NCBI RefSeq assembly: GCF_000973085.1 | Contig: NZ_CP011280.1 | Span: 1,255,297 to 1,319,296, forward strand | From: Sneathia vaginalis | GTDB lineage: Bacteria; Fusobacteriota; Fusobacteriia; Fusobacteriales; Leptotrichiaceae | Length of the DNA: 64,000 nt | Direction: 5' to 3' | Shown here: one piece after another, positions 27,401-34,895 of the stretch | How positions within the stretch are numbered: the first letter of the stretch is position 1 | How the letters are laid out: each line of letters starts with the position of its first letter | Notes under the pieces: model-generated | What the model saw: only the letters and a program-made list of their open reading frames with translations | Told to the model about the DNA's origin: nothing | Databases searched by the model: none | Position numbers and translations under genes: made by a program

Positions 27401-28911
27401 ATATTAATATCTTTTTTATTACTATATGGTATATATTGTTTAGCATTCAAATTAGCAATTAATTTTTTGTCTTTTAGCTCAACCTTACCGTATAGTTGAT
27501 TACTGTCTAAGGTTATATATCCCTTAGTCATAGGTTCTAAATTAATATCCCCTTTAATATCATCAAGTTTTACTTCTTTTATATTACTTTTAACTAGATA
27601 CTTACCAAATATATTATTCTTATCCATATCATATTTAGAATTTATTTCTAAATCTATGTCTACTGGTTTTTTAATAACTTTTGACTTATATGATATATTG
27701 TATAACTTATCTTTTTCGTTCTTGTCAACTAAAAGCTTTATATCCCTTATATCAACATCTTTAACATTTAATTGATTAGATTTTAAGTCTACCTTTATAT
27801 CCTTTATATTAACCTTGTCTTTTACATTAAGTTTTGTACTAATTGTTCCTTTAATAGCACCTTTAATACCAAGATTTAATTTTTTGACTGACTTGTACTT
27901 ATTAATCTTATCAAAAGATAAATTATTTGTTTTAAGAACAATACCTAAATCACTAGTATTGTTAGTATAGGCAATTAAAAATCCTAATTTATCATTATTA
28001 TCTAATACTATATTACCATTTACTTTAACTGTTTTACCATCCATTTTTACTTTTGCTTTAGCATTAGTAATTTCTTCGTCATAGTCCTTGTATCTTCCAC
28101 TAGATATTCCAACATCTAGATCGCCGAATAAGCTTGTCTTATTCCTATAATCAACTAACTTTATACTTCCATCTAGCTTACCTTTTTTGATATCCAAAAT
28201 ATCTAAAGTAGCAAATTGGTATAAGGCATCGTCTATATCTAGATTCTTAAATTTGAACTCTTGTGTAGATACTGTGTCTAACTTAGACTTATTATCAAAT
28301 GAAAATAGGCTTAATATTTTCATTGTTAAATTAGGCTTGTTGGTTAATCTCATACCTAACTCTTCTTTTTGTCCAGTTACACTTCCTACAGATTTACCAC
28401 TTACATTTATGTCATATTCTGACTCTAGTAAATTATCTATAGTTCCAAAAACATCTGTTACCTTCTTAGTAATTGCTTTTTTAAATGTCATGTTATTGTA
28501 TAACACATCTATATTTTTTATTCTTACTCTAGAAAAATATGATGTTCTAGATACTTTTTCTGAGCTTCTTAAAATCTTATTAAGATTTAATGAACCATCC
28601 TTGTATTGTGTTATCTTTAGATTACCACCTGAAAAACTAACTCTACTTAATCTTGATGGTAAAAATGGATTAAAATACAAAGATCCGCTCTTTATGTTTC
28701 CCACTTCTTCGTTGTTCAAGTCCCGAATATTTATATCTTTCATTTGTATGCATAAGCCCTTAGCCCTTATATCCCTTACAGTAATATTAGTTCCAACTAT
28801 ATCCTTAAAGAATGTTTTTGACACAGAGTTTATGTTAATAAACGTTAAACTAAACAGTGACACTATGCAAAAAAAGAAAAGTATTAAAGTTGTTTTTCTT
28901 ATTTTCTTCAT
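24427..28911 (-). CDS. tamB: TamB-like translocation/assembly protein (AsmA/TamB family)
   Basis: The 1494-residue protein has one N-terminal membrane anchor (about residues 5-27) followed by a long run of repeating beta-strands, as in the bridge-like lipid-transfer proteins TamB/AsmA/YhdP. The C-terminal ~320 residues match the TamB (DUF490) domain, including the GSATLTIANGIPTIIGSF strand and SRSEILSLLAFKG. I use the ATG at 28911; an upstream in-frame TTG at 28920 is less likely. The neighbouring gene is bamA and no TamA is present, the usual state in bacteria where TamB works with BamA. It is the first gene of the long operon. Confidence 0.92.
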   Translation of the reverse strand: MKKIRKTTLILFFFCIVSLFSLTFININSVSKTFFKDIVGTNITVRDIRAKGLCIQMKDINIRDLNNEEVGNIKSGSLYFNPFLPSRLSRVSFSGGNLKITQYKDGSLNLNKILRSSEKVSRTSYFSRVRIKNIDVLYNNMTFKKAITKKVTDVFGTIDNLLESEYDINVSGKSVGSVTGQKEELGMRLTNKPNLTMKILSLFSFDNKSKLDTVSTQEFKFKNLDIDDALYQFATLDILDIKKGKLDGSIKLVDYRNKTSLFGDLDVGISSGRYKDYDEEITNAKAKVKMDGKTVKVNGNIVLDNNDKLGFLIAYTNNTSDLGIVLKTNNLSFDKINKYKSVKKLNLGIKGAIKGTISTKLNVKDKVNIKDIKVDLKSNQLNVKDVDIRDIKLLVDKNEKDKLYNISYKSKVIKKPVDIDLEINSKYDMDKNNIFGKYLVKSNIKEVKLDDIKGDINLEPMTKGYITLDSNQLYGKVELKDKKLIANLNAKQYIPYSNKKDINIKALPSLKNAVYDLTTNKFNANLVVNASGTFKGKNVSIVSSSNIDNQKAVSNAKIMLPMGNVAISGTTTFSNLRHDYNIQGNLQALDLMQMFNIDNDRLNKDVPISVSAKLSGVKKDISVSYDINSKHMAYIVDAYDVNLKGYANHILDDKARDIKARLNMNEAWFKYHRLKELGADITYDGKNLLIKDINNEFVKGNIIYDLKTKEVHSQLDVNKFMIYSIYDIPDINLDVTTLKVEASGRLDNINAVFKIEPSTVVIKDKLIGYLDGLATLKGNILSLNFKLNGNDISGIYDTKKGYIDIKLDIDQQLNDILKIDGFSSKLKTNIQIAGKKDDIFMSIDGKLSDVKYKNMKLPDIDLSAYYEKGNMNNILKTGILHVDKFNVVNSSGKKIYNTSFVVALDNLNIDYNLKDKIFDLSDLGKDYSGKLKVNTIVKGNVDNIFADLVLESKQLTVDGHNITNLILDGQINKDGLNINQGYLEYQNNPILIEGFAKFKPLDYTFNIVAQNFNLEFLNIYPNISNATGIANVNFSARKGVAKGDIDIKNFGIKTGEVDINNLNVNINMTGKDVYVNEFNGNINGGTAEVKGEFTIPDIPDNVSGLDNISIGRMNLDMLVDHVRLPISGNDIVTSANLSLKGEQLDGNVQINSAKIEDLSFVNKFNSKKTKKDENILTKKLNIILNNILRRYVVNINIDMDEPVIVDVPSYLVLKDIYGEIQGSATLTIANGIPTIIGSFNTSDGKFTLNNSEFSVEVLDVTMDDRDEGIDPLINLRAVTVINGETVEIIANSNLSNLKIDFRSQTNKSRSEILSLLAFKGIKFDKHSIGNVSSNVVNIAAETAVNQFISKFTNKIGRKIGLTKFDIGTNIGNKDKIGFRNLGETAALNLHLQGKIAKKKNIYWNTKFSIPFNTNKNNFKYDVNMSYNLGDGLGANVGIKSNDLDRNDRANNNINFYTGVNYSNKFNNLGEFFEKINNRFEKREKLIQDKKQIKK

Positions 28912-28944
28912 AGTTCCCAACTCTTTTACTTAGTATTATACTAT

Positions 28945-28973
28945 ATTTTACTATAATTTAGTTCATATTTCAA
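28945..28973 (-). promoter_or_regulatory. Promoter of the tamB-bamA...tetR operon
   Basis: On the minus strand, TTGAAA, 17 bases, then TAAAAT. A second -10 (TATAAT, 28935-28940) lies 4 bases further downstream but without a matching -35. Confidence 0.75.
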
Positions 28974-29008
28974 GAAAATTTACACCCCCAAGATTTTATT
29001 AGAAGTTT

Positions 29009-29041
29009 TAAAAAAATGAACCCATTTTGATTGTGAGTTCA
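29009..29041 (-). terminator. Intrinsic terminator behind mutT
   Basis: On the minus strand the stem TGAACTC/GGGTTCA (one G-T pair) has a 12-nt loop and is followed by seven T. It closes the TPR-ttcA-mutT unit and precedes the tamB promoter. Confidence 0.75.
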
Positions 29042-29047
29042 CGTTTT

Positions 29048-29093
29048 TTCTTTGGTAGTTTCTTTGGTAGTTTTTGTTATTTCTTTGGTAGTT
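29048..29093. repeat. Three copies of a 13-bp direct repeat
   Basis: TTCTTTGGTAGTT occurs at 29048, 29060 and 29081, just after the mutT stop. The first two overlap by one base. The role is unknown. Confidence 0.8.
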
Positions 29094-29102
29094 ATTTTTA
29101 CC

Positions 29103-29561
29103 TTAATCCACCTCTACCTTATTTAACAACAATTTATCACCACTATACTCTGCTTTTGTCATAAAATATGAATAATCATTATTTACTATTTTTTCTATTA
29201 AGTATGCATCTGTTTCCCAAAGGTTCAATTTCTTTATATCACTCTTTTTTATCCAGTGTAATTCACCTTCATCACAGTCTATCAAACTACCTTTAAAATC
29301 CCTAGTTGAAAATACATGTATATATGTTACATCATTATTAAAGATAAATGTCATATGTCCTCTAGGAATTAGATTGTATACATCTAATCCCGTTTCTTCT
29401 TTAACTTCTCTTACTACGCAGTCATATGGACTCTCATTTTTCTCAACATGACCACCGACACCTATCCATTTTCCTTCGTTTATATCATTTTCTTTCTTGT
29501 TTCTATATAGCATTAATACTTCATCATCTTTTTCTATATAGCAAACTGTACAAATTGTCAT
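29103..29561 (-). CDS. NUDIX hydrolase, MutT type
   Basis: The 152-residue protein has a complete Nudix box at residues 37-59 (G-x5-E-x7-REVKEETGL), which binds Mg2+ and cleaves nucleoside diphosphate-X bonds. The N-terminal strand and the tail resemble 8-oxo-dGTP/dGTP diphosphatases of the MutT/YtkD group. Substrate cannot be fixed from the motif alone. It follows ttcA after 17 bases and is the last gene of its unit. Confidence 0.88.
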   Translation of the reverse strand: MTICTVCYIEKDDEVLMLYRNKKENDINEGKWIGVGGHVEKNESPYDCVVREVKEETGLDVYNLIPRGHMTFIFNNDVTYIHVFSTRDFKGSLIDCDEGELHWIKKSDIKKLNLWETDAYLIEKIVNNDYSYFMTKAEYSGDKLLLNKVEVD

Positions 29562-29578
29562 ATTTTACCTTCTTATCA

Positions 29579-30391
29579 CTATTTTTTAGTATACCCATAC
29601 ACATAATCAAGATTTATATTCTTCATTGCACTAAATATTCTCTTCTTTATTCCTGGATTCTTTTCCTCTAAATCCTTTAGTAATCTTTTTATCTCTTTTC
29701 TTTTACTAGTCACCTTATTTTGTTCAACACGGCAACCACAGCTCATTGCTCTAATATTATTACTCTTTGTAAAGTTAATTATGTCCTCTTCATGTACATA
29801 AACCATAGGTCTAATCAATGATAAATTACCACTTTCAGACTGTACCTTAGGTAGCATTGTTTTTACTGTACCTGCAAAGAACATATTAATTAAAGTTGTT
29901 TCAACAACATCGTCAAAATGATGACCAAGTGCTATCTTATTATATCCCATTTTTTCTAATTCTTTGTATAGAATACCTCTTCTCATTTTCGCACATAAAA
30001 AACAAGGGCTATCTGGTGCCATCTTATTACTTACTTGCCAGATATTTGTATCTATTATCTCACAATCTATACCCATGTTTTTTAGATTTTCCTTAAATTG
30101 TTTTAAGTCTTCTTCTTCAAACCCTGGATTTAGATTTATTGCACAAAATTCAAACTTTTTTGATTTATCTTTTTTTAATTCTTGAAATAGTTTTGCCATA
30201 AGCAAGCTATCTTTACCTCCAGATATTGCTAAAGCAATTTTGTCACCATCTTCTATTAAGTTAAAATCATGTATTGCCTTAATGAATCTAGACCATATTA
30301 CCTTCCTATATTTTGTTCTTATGCTTTCTTCTATTTCTTCTACACTTTTAATTTCTCCACTTATATCTAACGATAAGCTTAATTTTACCAT
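29579..30391 (-). CDS. ttcA: TtcA-type tRNA 2-thiolation protein (PP-loop)
   Basis: The 270-residue protein inserts sulfur at C32 of certain tRNAs using ATP and an iron-sulfur cluster. The PP-loop SGGKDS is at about residues 57-62. The first cysteine pair is PCFLC (C130, C133) and the third cluster ligand region is CGC near residue 218. The conserved ALGHHFDD is also present. I chose the ATG at 30391, six residues after GAGGTG on the message; a GTG at 30397 lies inside that ribosome binding site. A related TtcA-like sulfurtransferase of other specificity is possible. Confidence 0.88.
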   Translation of the reverse strand: MVKLSLSLDISGEIKSVEEIEESIRTKYRKVIWSRFIKAIHDFNLIEDGDKIALAISGGKDSLLMAKLFQELKKDKSKKFEFCAINLNPGFEEEDLKQFKENLKNMGIDCEIIDTNIWQVSNKMAPDSPCFLCAKMRRGILYKELEKMGYNKIALGHHFDDVVETTLINMFFAGTVKTMLPKVQSESGNLSLIRPMVYVHEEDIINFTKSNNIRAMSCGCRVEQNKVTSKRKEIKRLLKDLEEKNPGIKKRIFSAMKNINLDYVYGYTKK

Positions 30392-30406
30392 ATACACCTC
30401 ATTACT

Positions 30407-30432
30407 AAAAATGATGGAGTAACTCCATCATT
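30407..30432 (-). terminator. Terminator overlapping the stop codon of the TPR gene
   Basis: On the minus strand ATGATGGAG-TTA-CTCCATCAT is followed by five T. The hairpin begins within the last codon and stop of the TPR gene and ends about 15 bases before the ttcA ribosome binding site, so ttcA expression may depend on read-through. Confidence 0.85.
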
Positions 30433-30970
30433 TATTAAATCTACTCTTTACATAATCTAATTTTTCTTTTAAATCCTTGTCTGATGGATCTAAATTATAT
30501 GCTGCTAAGTATTCCTTATACGCCTTCTCATGTCTGCCCATGTGTTCGTATTTTCTTCCAAAATCCACATGTGCTGTTATTATATCAAAGTCTAAGAATA
30601 TTGCTCTGTCATAATAGCTACAAGCATCTAATATTCTTCCTTGTCTTGAACAAATATTTCCTAAAAGGAATAGTACAAATGGTTCTTTTGAACTTAGTTC
30701 AAGCGATCTTTCAAGGCAAACCTTAGCTAAATCTAAAGTATCATTTTCGTAGTATAAATAACCTAGAAAAGCCATTATTTCATGATCTTCTGGTTTTTCT
30801 TCTGATAACTTCTCAAATATTTCTATCGCTTCATTATTGCGTTTATATGCATGATAAATACTTGCTAGTTGCTTTTGAGATTCTATATCATTTTTACTCT
30901 TAAGTTCTTTAATACTATCTTCTATATCTTCATTATATCTAAATTCTCTAAATATTAAAGTTTTAAGCAT
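30428..30970 (-). CDS. Tetratricopeptide-repeat protein
   Basis: The 180-residue all-helical protein has about four TPR units from residue 30 onward (for example ALGYLYYENDTLDLAKVCLERSL-type spacing of A/G and Y/F residues, and HVDFGRKYEHMG near the C-terminus). It has no signal peptide, so it should be cytosolic and act as a protein-interaction scaffold. The partner is unknown. I prefer the ATG at 30970 because GGAGAG precedes it by 5-6 bases. The ATG at 30982 has no ribosome binding site and would leave a leader of only ~10 bases after the strong promoter at 31000-31028. Confidence 0.8.
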   Translation of the reverse strand: MLKTLIFREFRYNEDIEDSIKELKSKNDIESQKQLASIYHAYKRNNEAIEIFEKLSEEKPEDHEIMAFLGYLYYENDTLDLAKVCLERSLELSSKEPFVLFLLGNICSRQGRILDACSYYDRAIFLDFDIITAHVDFGRKYEHMGRHEKAYKEYLAAYNLDPSDKDLKEKLDYVKSRFNK

Positions 30971-30999
30971 TTCTCTCTCCATTTTTGTTTTATAGAAAA

Positions 31000-31028
31000 A
31001 TTATATCATAAAATATTTTTTAGTGCAA
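31000..31028 (-). promoter_or_regulatory. Promoter of the TPR gene
   Basis: On the minus strand TTGCAC, 17 bases, then TATAAT. The -35 starts one base after the stop codon of the DUF2207 gene. Confidence 0.85.
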
Positions 31029-31029
31029 A

Positions 31030-32763
31030 CTACCAACTAGATCCTCCACCTCCAGAGAATCCACCACCTGAAAATCCTCCACTACCACTTGAAAAACTTC
31101 CACCAGAATAGTTTGAATTTTCTACTTTTGGCATAGAATTAATATATATATCATTATTAATACTACTAAAGTTATATATATATCCATAATATATACCTGA
31201 ATAGATATAGTCTTCATCAAAGTTATTAGTTCTTATTGCATCATCTATCTTAGATATGAATTTAGAACGTATATTTAATGCTATCGCATAAGGTAGCATC
31301 TTATTCGCATAGGCTATTAATTCTTTTTCACTATCAAAATTCTTAAATATATTCTTTTCAGTTAAATTAAAATACATTAGAAATCCTTTAATATTTCTAA
31401 GTATGTCTTTACCTTCTTTTGTAAATATCATCAATGATGAACAAGTGAAGATATTTAACAATAGAAGAGCTATAGGAAGTAATGTTGAAACATTAAATTC
31501 TAAAAGAGATATATTAATTACAAAGGTAATTATTGCTATTACTATGGTTAAAACCATAGGTAAATATACAAAACTTCCTACATTTGTCTTATATATCCCC
31601 GTAACATATCCATTAAGTTCAAGATTAGTCTTCATTAATACTTCTTTATTCTTAAGTAAATCATCTTTTGATCTAAATAGATTTAAAGCTGCCTTCTTTT
31701 CTTCTGGTGGTAATATTGGTAAGATTTTTTCTAATACTTCTGGTTCAACAAAACTATATTTCTTTTCATTTTCGTCTTCCCACTTTAGCTTATATTTTTC
31801 TTTTTCTTTTACCTTCTCACCTTTTTTTAAAATATATTCAACATCTTCATATCTATCAGTGGCTATTATCATCTTCTTAGTTAAGAAACTATAGAAAACA
31901 ACTGTTAATAGGTTGTAGAGTACAGGTTTTATTGATATATTCTTCTTATACACCATATATGCTAAAGATGGACTAATCTTTTCATCTATCTTATACACAG
32001 GTTCTATAGGTCTATTATCTTTAAACTTTTTCTTTAATATACCTACTATTATGAATAAAATTAAAAGAACAAAAGAAATAGCTAGATTATATGTAAGGCT
32101 TGTATAGGCATTTATTATATTAAATATTCTATCCTTCATTGTATAGCTATATATTTTTTTATCTAAATTTAATTTAAATGTAAGCCCTTCATATGGTTTT
32201 AATTTATATTTTGTCCTTATTGTATTCTTATCTATTGTATAGTTATTAGTCTGACTTCTTAGAGGCCCTGTAAATACATACAAATCCTTTATTGCATTAT
32301 TATCAACATTCAATGTTATATTAGCTTTTTCTATATCCATATCCCAGTACTGTCCTATGACATTAAGGAATATTTGAGAAGTCTTATCATCTGTTCTTAT
32401 GATATTGTATATATTATAGCTATTAGTTATTAATGTAGGCTTATCTTCTGGAAGATATACATCTTTATCCCCTAATCTATATGAATTTAACTTTGTTCCT
32501 CTTTCTAACATTACAGGTAAATTAGATTCAAAATCCTTTATACCAACCTTACTATTTAGGCTAAAAATATTACCTACATTGTCTTTTACTATATATCTTA
32601 TTAGACCATGCGTTAATTTACCTTCAGGGTTATATAGTATATTTTCCTTTATATTAATACTTTTATCCTTATTAACACTAACTATCACATCGTATTTCTC
32701 TATTTTTTCACCGTAACAAATTAAGGTCAAAAAAAGCACAAAAATACTAATTATTTTCTTCAT
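31030..32763 (-). CDS. DUF2207 membrane protein
   Basis: The 577-residue protein has a signal peptide (about residues 1-18) and an extracytoplasmic beta-rich N-terminal DUF2207 domain (KYDVIVSVNKDKSINIKE, GLIRYI). One transmembrane helix lies around 225-243, and a pair lies around 395-440. It ends in the Gly/Ser tail FSGGGFSGGGGSSW, which is the family trademark. No enzyme function is known for the family. The first 17 bases overlap the end of engB, marking it as the last gene of the ftsK-to-DUF2207 run. Confidence 0.9.
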   Translation of the reverse strand: MKKIISIFVLFLTLICYGEKIEKYDVIVSVNKDKSINIKENILYNPEGKLTHGLIRYIVKDNVGNIFSLNSKVGIKDFESNLPVMLERGTKLNSYRLGDKDVYLPEDKPTLITNSYNIYNIIRTDDKTSQIFLNVIGQYWDMDIEKANITLNVDNNAIKDLYVFTGPLRSQTNNYTIDKNTIRTKYKLKPYEGLTFKLNLDKKIYSYTMKDRIFNIINAYTSLTYNLAISFVLLILFIIVGILKKKFKDNRPIEPVYKIDEKISPSLAYMVYKKNISIKPVLYNLLTVVFYSFLTKKMIIATDRYEDVEYILKKGEKVKEKEKYKLKWEDENEKKYSFVEPEVLEKILPILPPEEKKAALNLFRSKDDLLKNKEVLMKTNLELNGYVTGIYKTNVGSFVYLPMVLTIVIAIITFVINISLLEFNVSTLLPIALLLLNIFTCSSLMIFTKEGKDILRNIKGFLMYFNLTEKNIFKNFDSEKELIAYANKMLPYAIALNIRSKFISKIDDAIRTNNFDEDYIYSGIYYGYIYNFSSINNDIYINSMPKVENSNYSGGSFSSGSGGFSGGGFSGGGGSSW

Positions 32764-33343
32764 TTTCCTTTATCCTTTCTTCAATGAAAGTAAGTAACTC
32801 ATCTGTCCCCTTATTTGATAGTGATGAGTGGAAAAATACATCTTCATTATTAAATACTAACTTCTTCTTTATTTCTTTTAATTGTCTAAATCTTTCATTA
32901 TTTGATACTTTATCATTTTTTGTAAAGATAATGTAATATTCTTGATTATAGTGTTCTAACCACTTTAACATATCTATGTCTTCACTAGATGGTATTCTTC
33001 TAATATCCAAAAGTAGAAAAATTATTTTCTTTCTATCACAAGATAAATATGATTCTATAATATTCCCCCAATTTTTTTTGACATTGGCTGGAACTTTTGC
33101 AAATCCATAACCTGGTAAATCAACAAAATATATATTATTGTTTATCAAAAAAAAATTAACAAGTTGTGTTCTACCAGGAGTCTTACTTGTTCTTGCAAGA
33201 TTTTTTCTATTAGTTAATCTATTTATTAAAGAAGATTTCCCTACGTTTGATTTGCCTATAAAGGCAAATTCTACCGTCTTACTTTCTGGATAATCTTGTT
33301 TTCTTGTTGCTGATTTTATATACTTTGCATCAGTTACATTCAT
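32747..33343 (-). CDS. engB: Ribosome biogenesis GTPase EngB (YsxC/YihA)
   Basis: The 198-residue single-domain GTPase is needed for 50S assembly. G1 is GKSNVGKSS (about residues 30-38), the G2 Thr is in TSKTPGRTQ, G3 is DLPGYGFA and G4 is TKND. All are in the standard EngB spacing. It overlaps coaE by 14 bases and DUF2207 by 17, so it is translationally coupled at both ends. Confidence 0.96.
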   Translation of the reverse strand: MNVTDAKYIKSATRKQDYPESKTVEFAFIGKSNVGKSSLINRLTNRKNLARTSKTPGRTQLVNFFLINNNIYFVDLPGYGFAKVPANVKKNWGNIIESYLSCDRKKIIFLLLDIRRIPSSEDIDMLKWLEHYNQEYYIIFTKNDKVSNNERFRQLKEIKKKLVFNNEDVFFHSSLSNKGTDELLTFIEERIKENEENN

Positions 33344-33914
33344 TTTTTATCCTTTCTACCATCTCTTTTATATCTTTTTCAAGACTTTCTATACTATGCG
33401 TATTTTCTATCACATACTTAGATAATTTTTTCTTTTCCTCTATATCAATTTGCGATAAAAGCATATCTTTTGCTTTAATTTCTGTTGTACAGTCTCTTTT
33501 CATTATTCTTTTTATTTGTTCTTTTCTACTTACGTATATTAGAATTATTTCATCAAAATACTTTTCTAAATTTAGTTCATATAGCAAAGGAACTTCTATA
33601 AAGGTAAGACCTTCTTTTTGTTTAGATATGATATCAATCATGCAAGCTATTATTCTTTTATGCATAATCTTATTTAAAGCTTTCCTTTTCTTTTCATCAG
33701 AGAAGATAAGGGAAGCTAATTTTTTCCTATCTATATTATTATCACAAAAAACATCTTTAGATATTTTTTCTTTTATTTCTTCCTTAACTTCATCCTTATT
33801 TAATAGGTCATGCGATATATCATCAACATTAAAAACCTTAAAGTTAAGCTTTTTTAAAACACTTAAAACTGTTGTTTTACCACAACAAATCCCACCTGTT
33901 ATTCCTATAACCAT
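33330..33914 (-). CDS. coaE: Dephospho-CoA kinase
   Basis: CoaE makes coenzyme A from dephospho-CoA and ATP. The 194-residue protein begins with the P-loop ITGGICCGKTT (most CoaE have GIGSGKS; the two Cys are unusual but keep GK-T). The DDISHDLL segment has the conserved catalytic Asp. The start is the ATG at 33914. The GTG at 33923 is part of the AGGTGA ribosome binding site, which lies within the last codons of the TnpA-like gene upstream. The stop overlaps engB. Confidence 0.94.
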   Translation of the reverse strand: MVIGITGGICCGKTTVLSVLKKLNFKVFNVDDISHDLLNKDEVKEEIKEKISKDVFCDNNIDRKKLASLIFSDEKKRKALNKIMHKRIIACMIDIISKQKEGLTFIEVPLLYELNLEKYFDEIILIYVSRKEQIKRIMKRDCTTEIKAKDMLLSQIDIEEKKKLSKYVIENTHSIESLEKDIKEMVERIKNECN

Positions 33915-33915
33915 A

Positions 33916-34353
33916 TTATTCACCTATACAATTTTCAGTATGTTCATGATGTATTTCGTCACATTTAATATATTCTTCAATGTAGTGTAAAACTATATCA
34001 TTTGAGCTTACTCCTGTTGTTATTAAGAAATAGTTAGCTTCCCACATGGCAGTACCACTTAGTTTATCTCTAACTTCTGGATAATAGTTCTTTATTTTTC
34101 TACTTGATGCACTCTTGTATGCGTTTATGAATTTATATAAATTTGTAGTAGGATATGCTTCAAATTTAAAGTGCATATGTGTTGCTTCAAAGTGTATTCC
34201 AGTTAAATTAACCTGATATGATACACTAATGTTTTTAAATATCTCTACCCCAAAATTCACTATATCTTCATTAAATATTGGTGTCTTATTCTTTGTTACT
34301 AATACAAGTTCATAGTGTAATGAAAATGCAGAATGATTGTATTCCTTAAACAT
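33916..34353 (-). CDS. IS200/IS605-family TnpA (Y1 HUH) protein embedded in a housekeeping operon
   Basis: The 145-residue protein is of TnpA type: LHYELVLVTKNK near the N-terminus, the HUH pair H59/H61 (ATHMHF), the FINAYKSASSRKI helix, AMWEANYFLITTG, and the nucleophile-region tyrosine Y124 in HYIEEY. Normal TnpA has Gln four residues after this Tyr as a metal ligand (YIExQ); here it is Tyr128. The Asp usually before H-x-H is Thr. The gene starts 11 bases after apt, and its stop lies one base before the coaE ATG, whose ribosome binding site is inside this gene. No IS left or right end fits in these gaps. I infer a domesticated or immobile TnpA. Confidence 0.88.
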   Translation of the reverse strand: MFKEYNHSAFSLHYELVLVTKNKTPIFNEDIVNFGVEIFKNISVSYQVNLTGIHFEATHMHFKFEAYPTTNLYKFINAYKSASSRKIKNYYPEVRDKLSGTAMWEANYFLITTGVSSNDIVLHYIEEYIKCDEIHHEHTENCIGE

Positions 34354-34364
34354 TTATTCACCTT

Positions 34365-34895
34365 CTAATATTTTAATATTGAGTAAACCTTGTTATTATG
34401 TAGTTTTTCTCTACCATTTAAGTCTTTTAATTCTATTAAAAATGCTAATTCATATATATTTGCTTTTGCACTTTCAACTAATTTTACCATTGCTTCAGCT
34501 GTACCACCTGTTGCAAGTAAATCATCTACTATTAATACATTTGATCCTTCTGTTATTGCATCCTTATGTATTTCTATAGTATTTTTACCATATTCTAATT
34601 CATATGAAGCTTTTATTGTTTCTGCTGGTAACTTACCTAATTTTCTAGCTGGAACAAATCCTGCACCTATTTCATAGGCAATAACTGCACCAAAAATGAA
34701 ACCTCTTGCATCTGCTCCTAACACATAGTCTATTCCCTTATTCTTGTATCTATTTATGAAGTCGTCTATAATTAGCTTTAACCCTTGTTTATCCTTAAGT
34801 GCTGTTGTAATGTCTCTAAAAAGTATTCCCTCTTCTGGAAAATTAGGTATGGTTCTAATCATACTGCTTAATTTTTCATTTTCTAACTTAGTCAT
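34365..34895 (-). CDS. apt: Adenine phosphoribosyltransferase
   Basis: Apt salvages adenine to AMP with PRPP in the cytosol. The 176-residue protein has the N-terminal IPNFPEEGILFRDIT, the GADARGFIFG base-recognition region, and the PRPP motif VLIVDDLLATGGTA (about residues 121-134). Length is typical. It overlaps the CorC-like gene by 8 bases and is followed by the TnpA-like gene. Confidence 0.96.
   Translation of the reverse strand: MTKLENEKLSSMIRTIPNFPEEGILFRDITTALKDKQGLKLIIDDFINRYKNKGIDYVLGADARGFIFGAVIAYEIGAGFVPARKLGKLPAETIKASYELEYGKNTIEIHKDAITEGSNVLIVDDLLATGGTAEAMVKLVESAKANIYELAFLIELKDLNGREKLHNNKVYSILKY

Noticed and set aside
24427-28911. Filamentous haemagglutinin-type adhesin
   Set aside because: The long beta-rich protein could suggest an adhesin, but the N-terminal anchor, lack of a secretion signal cleavage site, the C-terminal DUF490 region and the bamA neighbour fit TamB.
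28983-29102. In-frame continuation of mutT past its TAA with Asn-Tyr-Gln-Arg repeats
   Set aside because: The minus-strand frame stays open for about 40 codons after the mutT stop because of the 13-bp repeats, but the Nudix protein is complete without it and the stretch runs through the terminator hairpin. Coincidence is more likely than read-through.
33914-34364. Ordinary recent IS200 insertion
   Set aside because: There are 11 bases on one side and one on the other, with no end hairpins, and coaE uses a ribosome binding site inside the gene. A fresh insertion would bring 50-100 bases of ends on each side.
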